In this document: positions 37,433 to 45,826 of the stretch, one piece after another
How positions within the stretch are numbered: position 1 is the stretch's first letter
Layout of the letters: each line of letters opens with the position of its first letter
Source of the DNA: Lichenicoccus sp965276875
GTDB taxonomy: Bacteria; Pseudomonadota; Alphaproteobacteria; Acetobacterales; Acetobacteraceae
Reading direction: 5' to 3'
Length of the DNA: 64,000 nucleotides
NCBI RefSeq assembly: GCF_965276875.1
Contig: NZ_OZ255701.1
Location: 744,001-808,000 of the forward strand
Notes under the pieces: generated by a model
What the model saw: the letters and a program-made list of their open reading frames with translations, nothing else
Database searches by the model: none
Told to the model about the DNA's origin: nothing
Position numbers and translations under genes: made by a program

Positions 37433-37506
37433 GGTCCGGTGGCAGAGTGGTGATGCAGCGGACTGCAAATCCGCGAATGTGGGTTCGATTCCCGCCCGGA
37501 CCTCCA
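37433..37506 (+). tRNA. tRNA-Cys(GCA)
   Basis: The plus strand starts GGTCCGGTGGCAGAGTGGTG. The anticodon arm GCGGACTGCAAATCCGC has anticodon GCA. The T-arm GGTTCGATTCCCG, acceptor CCGGACC, the U73 discriminator expected of tRNA-Cys and an encoded CCA (37504-37506) complete it. A membrane-protein gene follows at once in the same direction with no gap for a separate promoter. Confidence 0.96.
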
Positions 37507-39600
37507 TTCCCTTCCGCGCGCAACGCTGCCGCTGCCTACCTGACCGCCCTGCTGGTCGGCGTGCTGCTCGTCGCTGACGTGTTCCCCGGCTGGGCGCTGG
37601 CCGGCGCGCTTCCGGCGGGCGCACCGCCGCGACCGGATTTCGGCAAGGACGTCATCGGCCAGCTCTATTATTTCTCCCAGCCCTGGCCCTCCTTCTCGCC
37701 GCCGCACCTCAGCCGGCTGCTGATCGACACCAGGCTCGAGCACGGCGCCAGCATTGCCTTCAGTGATAGCATCCCGCTGCTGGCGGTGCTGGCCAAGCTG
37801 CTGCACCCGATCCTGCCGCCCTTTGCGCAGACGATCACGCTCTACCAGGCGGCGGTGTGGACGCTGCAGCCGGTCGCCGCCGTCTTTGCCCTTCGCGGGA
37901 CCGGCGAACGGCGCTGGCTTGCCGCCCTTGCCGTCGCCCTGATCGCCGCCTCGATGCCGACCTTCCTGTTCCGGCTCTGGCACGCCGCACTCGACGGGCA
38001 CGTGTTTCTGCTGGCCATGCTGGGGCTGTATCTGCGCATCGTCAGCGGCCGGAGTTGGGCGCTTTGTTGCGCCTGCGTGTTGCAGGTCGCACTCCTGCTG
38101 ATCCACCCGTATCTGATGCTGATGGCGAGCGGGCTGTTCGCCGCCGCCCCGCTGACCCTGCTGCTGCGACGCGACCTACGCTGGATACGGACGCTGGCGG
38201 CCTGCATCGCGTCTTCCGCGGTGGTGCTGTTGGTGGGGCAACTGCTCGGCTATTGGCGCGGCGTCAGCGATGGCGGCTTCGGCTATTATTCGATGAACCT
38301 GGCGGCGCCGTTTTGGCCAACCTTCTCGGCCCTCATCCCTGGCGTGCGGTTCGCGCCCATCGATGCCACCGGCGGCCAGGCCGACGGTTACCAGTATCTC
38401 GGGCTCGGCCTGCTGGCCCTGATCGCCGTCTCGCTGGCCGGCTGGTCGATGTGGTGGGGCGCCCTGTATCGACATGCCGGCCTGGCGCTCGCCTGCGCGG
38501 CACTCTGCGCGCTCGCGGTCACCAACTGGGTGTTCGTCTTCCATTTCCGCCTTGTCCATTTGCCGTTCGCATCCGGGCTGCTCGCGCAAATGCGTGCCAG
38601 CGGCCGGTTGTTCTGGCCGGTCGCCTACAGCTTGATGATCGCCGCATCCGTGATCACGCTGCATCGCTTTCCCCGCGCAGGACCCGCGCTGCTGCTGCTC
38701 GCGGCCCTGTTGCAGGTGGTCGACGCCGGCGAATTGCGCGCCATCGACCGTGCGGACTTCATCCAGCCGAAGCCCTATGGATTCGCGGCCTCCAGGCTAG
38801 CCGCGATCCTCGGTGCCCATCGCCGGCTCACCATGCTCCCGACCTTCCCGTGCAATGGCGACGGCATCCCGGCAAACGTCGACCCACTCTGGCTGGCGGC
38901 GCGTACACGCCTGTCGATCAACTCGATCTACCAGGCCCGCACCACCCACGCGCAGGACTGCCTGCCGACCGAGGCGCTCCGCGCACCGCCAGCCATGGAC
39001 GAAGTGCGCCTGATCCTGCCCGGCTTCTGGCAGCTCCGCACGGCCTTGCCGGACCCTGCTCAGGACTGCCGGGTGCTGGCACCCTACATCGTCTGCACCC
39101 GTCATGCGGACCTGCTGGCGGGCCTGCCGCCACCGCCGCCGACGCAGCTTGTGCCGCTTGCTCGCCTGCTGACGATCCGTCCCGGCACGCCTGGAGCACA
39201 GACCCTCCTCGCGGGCTGGACGCCCCCCGGAGCCGGCGGCGGCGCCTGGAGCATTGCCACCAACGCCTGGCTCGGCGCCAAACTCGCAAAGCCACCCGCG
39301 GGTGCCGTGCGGGTGCATGTCAGCGCTTTGGCCATGCCGGTCCTGCACGGCTGGAGTCGGACATCGCCGCGACCGGTCTCGGTGTGGGCCGGAACACGCC
39401 ATATCGGCGACTGGCTGGTCGGCCCGGGATTTGCCGACTACGACGCCGTCGTGCCCGCGGATTGCATCGGCCCGGACGGCACCATCGTCCTCGCCCTGCG
39501 CACGCCGGCGCTGACCAGCGCGCTCGAACTCGGCCTCAGGCCGGACCCGAGGCCGTTCGGCATCCTGCTGCGCGCGATCTCGTTCAATCCGGCGCCATGA
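37477..39600 (+). CDS. DUF6311-type polytopic membrane protein (glycosyltransferase-like), start uncertain
   Basis: The protein of about 700 residues has some ten to eleven hydrophobic helices and then a periplasmic C-terminal region. DFGKDVIGQLYYFSQPWP and GASIAFSDSIPLLAVLAKLL resemble the DUF6311 family, membrane proteins related to GT-C transferases. The frame is open from inside the tRNA-Cys gene. ATG 37477 lies within the tRNA, and the first reasonable start after it is a GTG at 37561, which would cut into helix 1. The true start is therefore unclear, and it may need processing from a tRNA-containing transcript. The 3' end overlaps the convergent acyltransferase by 17 bases. Confidence 0.75.
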   Translation: MWVRFPPGPPFPSARNAAAAYLTALLVGVLLVADVFPGWALAGALPAGAPPRPDFGKDVIGQLYYFSQPWPSFSPPHLSRLLIDTRLEHGASIAFSDSIPLLAVLAKLLHPILPPFAQTITLYQAAVWTLQPVAAVFALRGTGERRWLAALAVALIAASMPTFLFRLWHAALDGHVFLLAMLGLYLRIVSGRSWALCCACVLQVALLLIHPYLMLMASGLFAAAPLTLLLRRDLRWIRTLAACIASSAVVLLVGQLLGYWRGVSDGGFGYYSMNLAAPFWPTFSALIPGVRFAPIDATGGQADGYQYLGLGLLALIAVSLAGWSMWWGALYRHAGLALACAALCALAVTNWVFVFHFRLVHLPFASGLLAQMRASGRLFWPVAYSLMIAASVITLHRFPRAGPALLLLAALLQVVDAGELRAIDRADFIQPKPYGFAASRLAAILGAHRRLTMLPTFPCNGDGIPANVDPLWLAARTRLSINSIYQARTTHAQDCLPTEALRAPPAMDEVRLILPGFWQLRTALPDPAQDCRVLAPYIVCTRHADLLAGLPPPPPTQLVPLARLLTIRPGTPGAQTLLAGWTPPGAGGGAWSIATNAWLGAKLAKPPAGAVRVHVSALAMPVLHGWSRTSPRPVSVWAGTRHIGDWLVGPGFADYDAVVPADCIGPDGTIVLALRTPALTSALELGLRPDPRPFGILLRAISFNPAP

Positions 39601-40741
39601 GCACCGGCGCGGGCGTACTTGCCGTGCGCGGGGCCATGCGCCGCGCCAGCCGCTTTCCGGTATGCAGGCTCGGCCCCTCGATCAGGCAGTGCAGCAGCCA
39701 GGCCAACGGCACCACCACGGCGAGCGCGATCGCCAGCGCCGCATCGTAAGGCAGCCGGCACCGCACGATGACGAAGGTCATCACCGAATAGCCGATGATC
39801 GAATGCGTCAAATACAGCGGGTAGGAGATGTCGGCGAGCGCATCGAGCCAGCGGATTGGCCGAAAGACGCGTCGCGTTACGTACGCCACCAGAAACAAGG
39901 CGAGGGCGTCTATATAGCTGGCCGGGATCGAGGGGATCTGGTTCTGGATCGGCCCCACCCGCCAGCAAAGCAGGAACAGCAGCACGAGCAATGCCCCGCC
40001 GGCGAGCGAGGCGACCGTCCCCAGCCTCCCGGTCATATGGAAGTGAAACACGGTGCCGATCAGCATGAAGCCGATATACATCGGCTCGTCGGCAAAGGCG
40101 GTGCTGAGATGGATCAGGCCATGCTGCTCGGCTGCCGCCACGAGGATCGCGAACACCGACCAGGCCAGCAGCGGCGCGATTCGCCCGGCCAGCACCCAGG
40201 GCCGCAGCAGCGCCATCAGGATGTAGAACTTGACCTCAATCGCGAGCGTCCAGTTCACCAGGTCGACATTGTTGCCGATGATGGTATCGGCGAGCAGTCC
40301 GTTCCAGACATACATGCGGACGTGAAAGGCCATCGGCCGACCGTAGAGATGGCTCTGTGCATACACCGCGAGCCATTCCAGCAGCAGCGCCGCCCAAAGG
40401 GTCGGATAGATACGAAAGGCGCGTGCCACCAGGAAGGCGCCGGCGCGGTGCTGGCGTAGCGAGAACGGGATGACGAAGCCACTGATCAGGAAGAAGACCG
40501 CAACCCCAAAGGCACCGAAATTGAAGTCCGGCACACGGGTCAGATGCAGGATCGCAGGCTGGCCGACATGCGTCACCGGCGAGCTGGTGATCCAGCCGAC
40601 CAGCGGTCCCATGAGGATATACACCCCCGCGAGATGGCTCAGCACGACGCAGAGGGCCGCGACCGCGCGGAGCTGATTGGCAAAGACGATCTTGCCGTCC
40701 GGCTCGCGGCCTGGTCGCGTCTGACCGCGCTGCGGCCGCAT
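39584..40741 (-). CDS. Acyltransferase 3 family membrane protein (OafA-like)
   Basis: Members O-acetylate or acylate surface sugars such as LPS or exopolysaccharide. The N-terminus FANQLRAVAALCVVLSHLAG has the conserved R-AVA and the helix 1 His. The block FNFGAFGVAVFFLISGFVIP and the following RIYPTLWAALLLEWL are signature. About ten helices are predicted. The ATG at 40741 (MRPQRGQTRPGREPDGK) is chosen. It is convergent with the DUF6311 gene and downstream of a small lipoprotein. Its acceptor is unknown; the neighbouring GT-C-like proteins suggest a surface glycan. Confidence 0.88.
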   Translation of the reverse strand: MRPQRGQTRPGREPDGKIVFANQLRAVAALCVVLSHLAGVYILMGPLVGWITSSPVTHVGQPAILHLTRVPDFNFGAFGVAVFFLISGFVIPFSLRQHRAGAFLVARAFRIYPTLWAALLLEWLAVYAQSHLYGRPMAFHVRMYVWNGLLADTIIGNNVDLVNWTLAIEVKFYILMALLRPWVLAGRIAPLLAWSVFAILVAAAEQHGLIHLSTAFADEPMYIGFMLIGTVFHFHMTGRLGTVASLAGGALLVLLFLLCWRVGPIQNQIPSIPASYIDALALFLVAYVTRRVFRPIRWLDALADISYPLYLTHSIIGYSVMTFVIVRCRLPYDAALAIALAVVVPLAWLLHCLIEGPSLHTGKRLARRMAPRTASTPAPVLMAPD

Positions 40742-40746
40742 GATGT

Positions 40747-41013
40747 CTAGCGGACCGTGCCGTAGGACGGTGCGCCGATCCCGGGACAGGTGCATTGCTG
40801 GCCGACCGGCACCTGCTCCGGCAGCCGGCACATATAGGCGCCGGCAAAGCACTGATAGCCATAGCCGGGGGCGACGCCTGCCTGCGGTCCGGCCGCTGGA
40901 ACCCCGGTGCATCCCGCCACGTCGAGCAGGGCGGCCAGCGGCAGACAGAGCCTTACACACCGTAACAAGGAACGCCGGCCGCCACCGATGACATCAAGGC
41001 AAAGTTCCTGCAT
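40747..41013 (-). CDS. Small cysteine-rich putative lipoprotein (88 aa)
   Basis: The minus-strand ATG at 41013 has AGGAG 7 bases upstream. The N-terminus RCVRLCLPLAALLDVAGCTG ends in a VAGC lipobox, so it is predicted to be lipid-anchored. The mature part is short and Gly/Pro-rich with four more Cys (QCFAGAYMCRLP, GQQCTCPG). No family is recognised. It ends 5 bases before the acyltransferase start and may be co-transcribed. Confidence 0.6.
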   Translation of the reverse strand: MQELCLDVIGGGRRSLLRCVRLCLPLAALLDVAGCTGVPAAGPQAGVAPGYGYQCFAGAYMCRLPEQVPVGQQCTCPGIGAPSYGTVR

Positions 41014-41024
41014 CTTCTTCTCCT

Positions 41025-42581
41025 GTGTCTGCTCCGCACTCTCCCACCAAATACGCCAGCATCCCAGCCACGTCGCCGGCCTGGCGGCCTCTCGACGTCG
41101 CTCTGATGGTCGCGCTGGTGCTCGTGGCCTTGCTCGCGCGTCTGTATCATCTCGGTGACAAGCCCTATTGGCTCGACGAGGTAACCACCGTGCGCCGGGC
41201 CAGCCTCGGGGTCCACGCTCTGGTCGTCGACAGCCTCTCATTCCATCATTTGCCGCTCTACTTCCTGATCTCGCGCGGCTTTACCGCCCTGGGCACCAAT
41301 GAAGCGAGCCTGCGGCTGCCGGCGGCGCTGTTCGGTGCCCTCTCATGCGCGCTGCTCTACGGCGCATCACGAATGATCGGCGGCAGGCGGGCGGCGGTCG
41401 CGGCCTCGATGCTGCTGGCACTCAACCCGTTCCAGGTGCAGTACGGCCAGGAAGCGCGATCCTACACATTGGTCATCTGCTTCATTGTGCTCGCACTCTG
41501 GTCGCTCGCCTCGACCTTACGCAACCCGGCGGCAGCGGCACGGCCGTGGCGCGCACCCGGCTCGGCGCGGATCGGCTGGCTGCTCTACGGCGTTGCCACG
41601 ATCGGCGCGCTCGATACTTTGAGTGTGGCCGTATACTGGCTGCTGGCCGGGCTGCTCGCCATCGCTTTGATTGCGGCGAAACACCCCAAGCAGCGGCGCG
41701 GGCTGCTGATCAACGCCGGCCTCGTGCATGTCGTGATCCTTGCCTGCTACCTGCCCTGGGTTGTCGCCATGCACCAGCTCACCCACGGCGACATGGCCAG
41801 CGGCCTCGACTGGGTGCCGCCGCTGACCTGGTACCGGTTCTGGACGACCATCCAGGGGGTGTATCTGCTACGCACCACCAGCCTGATCCGCTTTTACACC
41901 TTTCCCGACGGTCTCCCCTGGCTCGGGTGGCTTGCGTCCCTGGCGGCCGGACTCGGGCTCCTGCGCAATGTCGGGCGCGACGGCGCCGTCCTGGTAGCCG
42001 CGGTCGCCTTGGCCATGCTGCCGGCGGGGCTGCTGGTCACGTCGCTGGTCTCGCCGGTCTGGATGCCGCGCTATCTCGCCTGGAGCGGACCGGTGTTCTT
42101 CCTGTTCGCGGGACTCGGCCTGGCACGCCTGCCAAGGCGCAGCTCATGGGTGGCGATCGCGGCCCTCGGCGCCCTGTCCGTCGTCAACCTGCTGCCCTAT
42201 TACCGCCTGGAAACCAAGCCGCTGTGGAACCAGGCGGCGGTGCTGCTCCGCCGCGGCCTCCCCCCGGAGGGACTGCTCTTCACCGACGCGCCTGTGGACG
42301 TCGCCATGATGAACATCACGCTGGGTCGCCTGGGCGAGCCGTTCCGGGCGGACCGCTGGACCGCCGACCCTGGCCTCGCTTTGCGCCAGCTGCAGGGCGG
42401 CCACCCGGTCTGGGCAGTGCATGGAAGGGTCGGACAAGCCGACCATACCAGTGTTGCGACGTTTGCCGAGACGGTGTCGCCACTGGGCGCGCCATGCTGG
42501 AGCGGTGCCGTCGGATTGGATATCATCATCGAGGCCTTCGCGCCCTCCGGCAGCGCCTGCACGGCGCCGGCCGTTGAATAA
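41025..42581 (+). CDS. GT39-like (ArnT/PMT-type) glycosyltransferase, membrane protein
   Basis: This 518-residue polytopic protein resembles the GT-C fold of ArnT/PMT transferases. After the first helix, HLGDKPYWLDEVTTVRRASL carries the conserved acidic DE of the first periplasmic loop. The block QVQYGQEARSYTLVICFIVL matches the second conserved loop with GQEARSY. Such enzymes use polyprenyl-phosphate sugars on the periplasmic side. The GTG at 41025 is only 11 bases from the start of the divergent lipoprotein gene and has no clear ribosome-binding site, so an ATG at 41106 (MVALVLVALL) may be real, at the cost of part of helix 1. Confidence 0.82.
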   Translation: MSAPHSPTKYASIPATSPAWRPLDVALMVALVLVALLARLYHLGDKPYWLDEVTTVRRASLGVHALVVDSLSFHHLPLYFLISRGFTALGTNEASLRLPAALFGALSCALLYGASRMIGGRRAAVAASMLLALNPFQVQYGQEARSYTLVICFIVLALWSLASTLRNPAAAARPWRAPGSARIGWLLYGVATIGALDTLSVAVYWLLAGLLAIALIAAKHPKQRRGLLINAGLVHVVILACYLPWVVAMHQLTHGDMASGLDWVPPLTWYRFWTTIQGVYLLRTTSLIRFYTFPDGLPWLGWLASLAAGLGLLRNVGRDGAVLVAAVALAMLPAGLLVTSLVSPVWMPRYLAWSGPVFFLFAGLGLARLPRRSSWVAIAALGALSVVNLLPYYRLETKPLWNQAAVLLRRGLPPEGLLFTDAPVDVAMMNITLGRLGEPFRADRWTADPGLALRQLQGGHPVWAVHGRVGQADHTSVATFAETVSPLGAPCWSGAVGLDIIIEAFAPSGSACTAPAVE

Positions 42582-42605
42582 CAGGTTCTGGAACAGGAGA
42601 TCATC

Positions 42606-42887
42606 ATGCAGGCCATCTGGAAGGATCAGGTCATCGCCGAAAGCGACGATATCGTTACTGTTGAAGGCAACGCATACTTCCCCGTCAGCGCGCTGCGGCA
42701 GGATCTGGTCAGCGCCAGTGCGCATACCAGCGTCTGCCCCTGGAAGGGCACCGCCAGCTATTACAACATTGAAGTCGACGGCCAGACCAATGCCAATGCC
42801 GCCTGGTATTATCCAGCTCCGAAGGAGGCCGCCGCAACTATCCGTGACCGGGTCGCGTTCTGGAAGGGTGTTCAGGTGGTCGGCTGA
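42606..42887 (+). CDS. DUF427 domain protein
   Basis: The ATG at 42606 has AGGAG 6 bases upstream. The 93-residue protein MQAIWKDQVIAESDDIVTVE, with YFPVSALRQDLVSASAHTSV, CPWKGTASYYNIEVDG, AAWYYPAPKEAA and RVAFWKGV, matches DUF427 in full length. The fold is a small beta-barrel of unknown role. It lies 24 bases after the GT39-like gene. Confidence 0.92.
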   Translation: MQAIWKDQVIAESDDIVTVEGNAYFPVSALRQDLVSASAHTSVCPWKGTASYYNIEVDGQTNANAAWYYPAPKEAAATIRDRVAFWKGVQVVG

Positions 42888-42900
42888 ACGCCATTTTTGA

Positions 42901-42928
42901 TGTGACTTTCGTGTGGTTCTCTTATAAA
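42901..42928 (+). promoter_or_regulatory. Possible sigma-70 promoter
   Basis: TGTGAC (42901-42906) and TATAAA (42923-42928) are 16 bases apart, upstream of the coiled-coil gene at 43026. This would leave a leader of about 90 bases. AT-rich boxes are rare in this window, which slightly favours a real site. Confidence 0.35.
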
Positions 42929-43025
42929 CACCCCAGTATTCAAGATGTCCGAGGCAAGCTGATGCGCCGATTCGCCCGGACCGCACCACCGCCTTTGCGG
43001 TGGGCATCGATCAAGAGAGTCAACA

Positions 43026-43625
43026 TTGCCAAATAATACCGTGCTGCAGGGCAACACCCTCAACAATGCGCCTGGCGGGGGTGCCGCGGAACATCCCTCG
43101 CAAGAGGCGAAACTGCGCGAAGCACTTGAGCTCATGGGCGGTCGTCGCGGCGCCTCGCCACAAGTCGCCGCCACCCGCACGAACGCAGGCTCTGCCTCGA
43201 CCAGACACCGCTACGTCCGAGACGGCGAAGTCCCGGTCGTGCGTGCGGCGCTCGGCCGCCCGCGTCCCGACTCCGCCAATCAAACGGACAAGGCACTGCT
43301 CGATAGCCTGCGCCAGGACCTGGAGCGTGAGCGCGCGGCCCGCGAGATCGCCGAACGCATGACGGCAGAGCTGCGCGTCACGTCCACCGCGTTGCAGACC
43401 CGACTCGCCCATCTCGAGATGGATTTGCAAGCGGCCCAGGAGGCCCTGCAGCACGCTCAGGAGGCAGCCGAGGAGGCAGCAGCCAAGCTGGCGGCAGGCG
43501 TCGCCGCCGCGCAGTCGCCCGCCCCTGCGCGTGAGCCCACGCCGCCGAAGCCGCGACCCGGTAGACCGCGCGGCCAGAGCGCGGCGGCGCCGGTCAAATG
43601 GTGGATCAAGTCCGAGAAGGTCTGA
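43026..43625 (+). CDS. Coiled-coil hypothetical protein with conserved ends
   Basis: The frame starts at a TTG at 43026 with a GAGAG-type ribosome-binding site. The N-terminal part (1-55) is low-complexity; residues 60-75 (RHRYVRDGEVPVVRA) are unusually distinctive. A coiled coil of about 70 residues follows (LLDSLRQDLERERAAREIAE to LAHLEMDLQAAQEALQHAQE). A Pro-rich basic stretch ends in VKWWIKSEKV. The same end pattern, a VKWW tail after a basic Pro-rich linker, is familiar to me from Acetobacteraceae proteins of unknown function. There is no signal peptide. Confidence 0.65.
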   Translation: MPNNTVLQGNTLNNAPGGGAAEHPSQEAKLREALELMGGRRGASPQVAATRTNAGSASTRHRYVRDGEVPVVRAALGRPRPDSANQTDKALLDSLRQDLERERAAREIAERMTAELRVTSTALQTRLAHLEMDLQAAQEALQHAQEAAEEAAAKLAAGVAAAQSPAPAREPTPPKPRPGRPRGQSAAAPVKWWIKSEKV

Positions 43626-43713
43626 ATCACCGCGTTCGTTCCCTTATCCGTCGGGAACCTCCACGCCTCTGCGCTGTCTATATACTGATGTTCCGGACGA
43701 CAGACAGGACAAC

Positions 43714-44037
43714 ATGATGATACGCGCACGATCCGCGTCGGTAGCCCTTCCGGCCAATTTCCCCCATCCGCTTCTCAGACCGGTCCTCCTCGCCGGCCTG
43801 GTCTCCGCCAGCCTGGCACTGAGCGGCTGCACCAATCCCTACAGCCCCGGCCAGCGTGCCATCGGTGGCGGTCTCCTCGGAGCCGGCGGCGGTGCCGTAA
43901 TCGGCGCCATCGCGGGGGGCGGCAATGGTGCTGCCATCGGCGCACTCGCCGGCGGCGCGCTGGGTGCGGCGGGCGGTGCCGCCACGACGCCCAACGCACC
44001 CCCACGCCAGCGTCCTCGTGGTTATTACGGTTACTGA
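43714..44037 (+). CDS. Glycine-zipper outer-membrane lipoprotein
   Basis: From the ATG at 43714 (AGGA upstream; ATG 43717 also possible) the signal peptide LLRPVLLAGLVSASLALSGC ends in an LSGC lipobox. The mature part contains a glycine zipper (GGGLLGAGGGAVIGAIAGGG, then GALAGGALGAAGGA), a membrane-inserting pattern found in small outer-membrane lipoproteins (Osmotically-inducible/YMGG-like). The C-terminus RPRGYYGY is short and basic. It is convergent with leuA. Confidence 0.75.
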   Translation: MMIRARSASVALPANFPHPLLRPVLLAGLVSASLALSGCTNPYSPGQRAIGGGLLGAGGGAVIGAIAGGGNGAAIGALAGGALGAAGGAATTPNAPPRQRPRGYYGY

Positions 44038-44048
44038 GGCTTAGGTCC

Positions 44049-45626
44049 TCAGGCGGACAGCATCGCCTCCGGCTCGTGTCGCGTGCGCTTGACGAGCAGC
44101 TTGTTCAGCGCGTGCAGATAGGCGCGGGTCGCCGAGACCACGGTGTCGGCATCCGCGCCCTGCCCGTCCACCATCTTACCGTGCTCCGAGAGCCGCACCG
44201 TGGTGCGCGCTTGGGCGTCTGAGCCTTCGGTTACCGCGCCTACCGAATAGAGCGTCAATACCGCCTCGTGTGGAAAGAGGCTGCGGATCGCGTTAAAGGC
44301 GGCGTCTACTGGGCCATTGCCCGTCGTCGTCGCGATAACCCGCTCGCCGTCGATTTCGAGTTCGAGCTCGGCCCTTGCCGCACGTTTCGAGCCGCTATGC
44401 AGATCAAGCGAGACGAAACGGAGATGCGCGTGATCGCGCGACTCGTCATCGAACAGGGCGACGATATCCTCGTCGAACACGGTCTTCTTGCTGTCGGCGA
44501 GAAGCTTGAAGCGAACGAAGGCATCGTTGAGCTGGTTATCGCCGATTTCCGCATAGCCAAGCGTGCGCAGCTTGTCGCGGAACGCGGCACGACCTGAATG
44601 CTTGCCCAACACCAGCGACGACTTGGTCCAGCCGACACTCTCCGGCGTCATGATCTCATAAGTCGCAGCATTCTTCAGAACACCGTCCTGGTGGATACCG
44701 CTCTCGTGCGCGAATGCGTTGCGTCCGACGATCGCCTTGTTCGGTTGCACGTCGAAGCCGGTGATCGTCGACAACATGCGCGAGACACGCAACAGATTTG
44801 GGGTCACGATGTTATTACGGAATGGCAACACGTCCTGTCGGGTGCGCAGCGCCATGACGATCTCCTCGAGTGCGGCATTGCCGGCCCGCTCGCCAATGCC
44901 GTTGATGGTGCACTCGATCTGACGGGCGCCGGCACGCAGGGACGCCACCGTATTGGCAACCGCAAGTCCCAGATCGTTGTGGTTGTGGGCGGAGAAGATG
45001 ACATTGTCCGCGCCCGGCACCCGCTCGCGCAGCATGGTGAAGATTCGGGCCATGTCCTCCGGCGTCGCATAGCCGACGGTATCGGGGACGTTGATCGTGT
45101 TCGCACCCGCGGCGATCGCCGCCTCGACGCAGCGACACAGGAACTCCGGCTCGGTGCGGCTGCCGTCCTCGGCTGACCATTCGACGTCGTCGGTGTAATT
45201 GCGCGCCAGAGCATTGCCCTTGACGATCAGTTCGAGCACCGCGTCGGGCTCCATACGCAGCTTGTATTTCATGTGCAGCGGCGACGTGGAGATGAAATTG
45301 TGCAGACGCCGGCGCTCGGCCGGCCGGATCGCCTCGCCGGCGCGCGCGATGTCGTCGCGGCCGCCGGTGCGCGCCAGACCGCAGACGACCGGTCCGCGCA
45401 CCAGCTTGGCGATCTCGTGCACACTTTCGAAATCGCCAGGGGAGGCGACCGGAAAGCCGGCCTCGATGACATCGACGCCAAGCTCCGCCAGCGCCTCGGC
45501 GATGCGCAGCTTCTCTGCGAGGTTCATCGAGAAGCCGGGCGACTGTTCGCCGTCGCGCAGGGTGGTGTCGAACAGGATGACCCGGTCGGCAGCGAGCCGG
45601 CCGAAATTGGGATGGTCTATGGCCAT
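44049..45626 (-). CDS. leuA: 2-isopropylmalate synthase
   Basis: LeuA condenses acetyl-CoA with 2-oxoisovalerate, the committed step of leucine synthesis. The ATG at 45626 (MAIDHPNFGRLAADRVILF) has AAGGA 10 bases upstream; a longer frame to 45698 lies in the leader. The catalytic DTTLRDGEQSPG, AHNHNDLGLAVAN metal site, GIGERAGNAALEEIVMAL and VLGKHSGRAAF are intact. The C-terminal regulatory domain (about 385-510), which binds leucine for feedback inhibition, is present. A probable leucine leader peptide and attenuator lie just upstream. Confidence 0.97.
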   Translation of the reverse strand: MAIDHPNFGRLAADRVILFDTTLRDGEQSPGFSMNLAEKLRIAEALAELGVDVIEAGFPVASPGDFESVHEIAKLVRGPVVCGLARTGGRDDIARAGEAIRPAERRRLHNFISTSPLHMKYKLRMEPDAVLELIVKGNALARNYTDDVEWSAEDGSRTEPEFLCRCVEAAIAAGANTINVPDTVGYATPEDMARIFTMLRERVPGADNVIFSAHNHNDLGLAVANTVASLRAGARQIECTINGIGERAGNAALEEIVMALRTRQDVLPFRNNIVTPNLLRVSRMLSTITGFDVQPNKAIVGRNAFAHESGIHQDGVLKNAATYEIMTPESVGWTKSSLVLGKHSGRAAFRDKLRTLGYAEIGDNQLNDAFVRFKLLADSKKTVFDEDIVALFDDESRDHAHLRFVSLDLHSGSKRAARAELELEIDGERVIATTTGNGPVDAAFNAIRSLFPHEAVLTLYSVGAVTEGSDAQARTTVRLSEHGKMVDGQGADADTVVSATRAYLHALNKLLVKRTRHEPEAMLSA

Positions 45627-45767
45627 GGGGAATGATCCTTGGGAGCAGATATTTGGCGGCGGCAGTCCAGCCCCTAAGCGGGATCGGCCCCCCTCCAAGG
45701 ACGGCCGGACGATCGCTCAGGGGAGCGTAAGTCGCCGATCAGCCAATACATGCGCCGTGGGTAACAT
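45627..45767 (-). promoter_or_regulatory. Candidate leucine attenuator of leuA (leader peptide plus competing stems)
   Basis: A leader ORF is followed by two mutually exclusive pairings. One is a GATCGTCCGGCC arm (45703-45714) that can pair, with a bulge, with GGCCGATC; the other pairs GATCC in the same 3' arm (45681-45689) with GGATC in the leuA Shine-Dalgarno region (45633-45640). A ribosome that finishes the leader covers the first arm, leaving the second arm free to hide the leuA ribosome-binding site. Stalling at Leu codons would free the first arm and expose it. Leucine attenuators are known in Proteobacteria; this instance is inferred by eye. Confidence 0.5.
45717..45767 (-). CDS. Putative leuA leader peptide (leuL-like, 16 aa)
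   Basis: The ORF reads M-L-P-T-A-H-V-L-A-D-R-R-L-T-L-P and stop, with AGGA shortly before the ATG at 45767. Four of 16 residues are leucine, and they use TTA, TTG, CTT and CTC, none of them the favoured CTG; TTA is rare in such GC-rich genomes. It ends 90 bases before the leuA start. This is what a translating-ribosome leucine sensor should look like. No homology can be shown for so short a peptide. Confidence 0.5.
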   Translation of the reverse strand: MLPTAHVLADRRLTLP

Positions 45768-45826
45768 CTGTCCTGCTTAGCACCGGGCGATCAGACTGCA
45801 AACCGCCCCCTCGGCCGCTCGACCAC

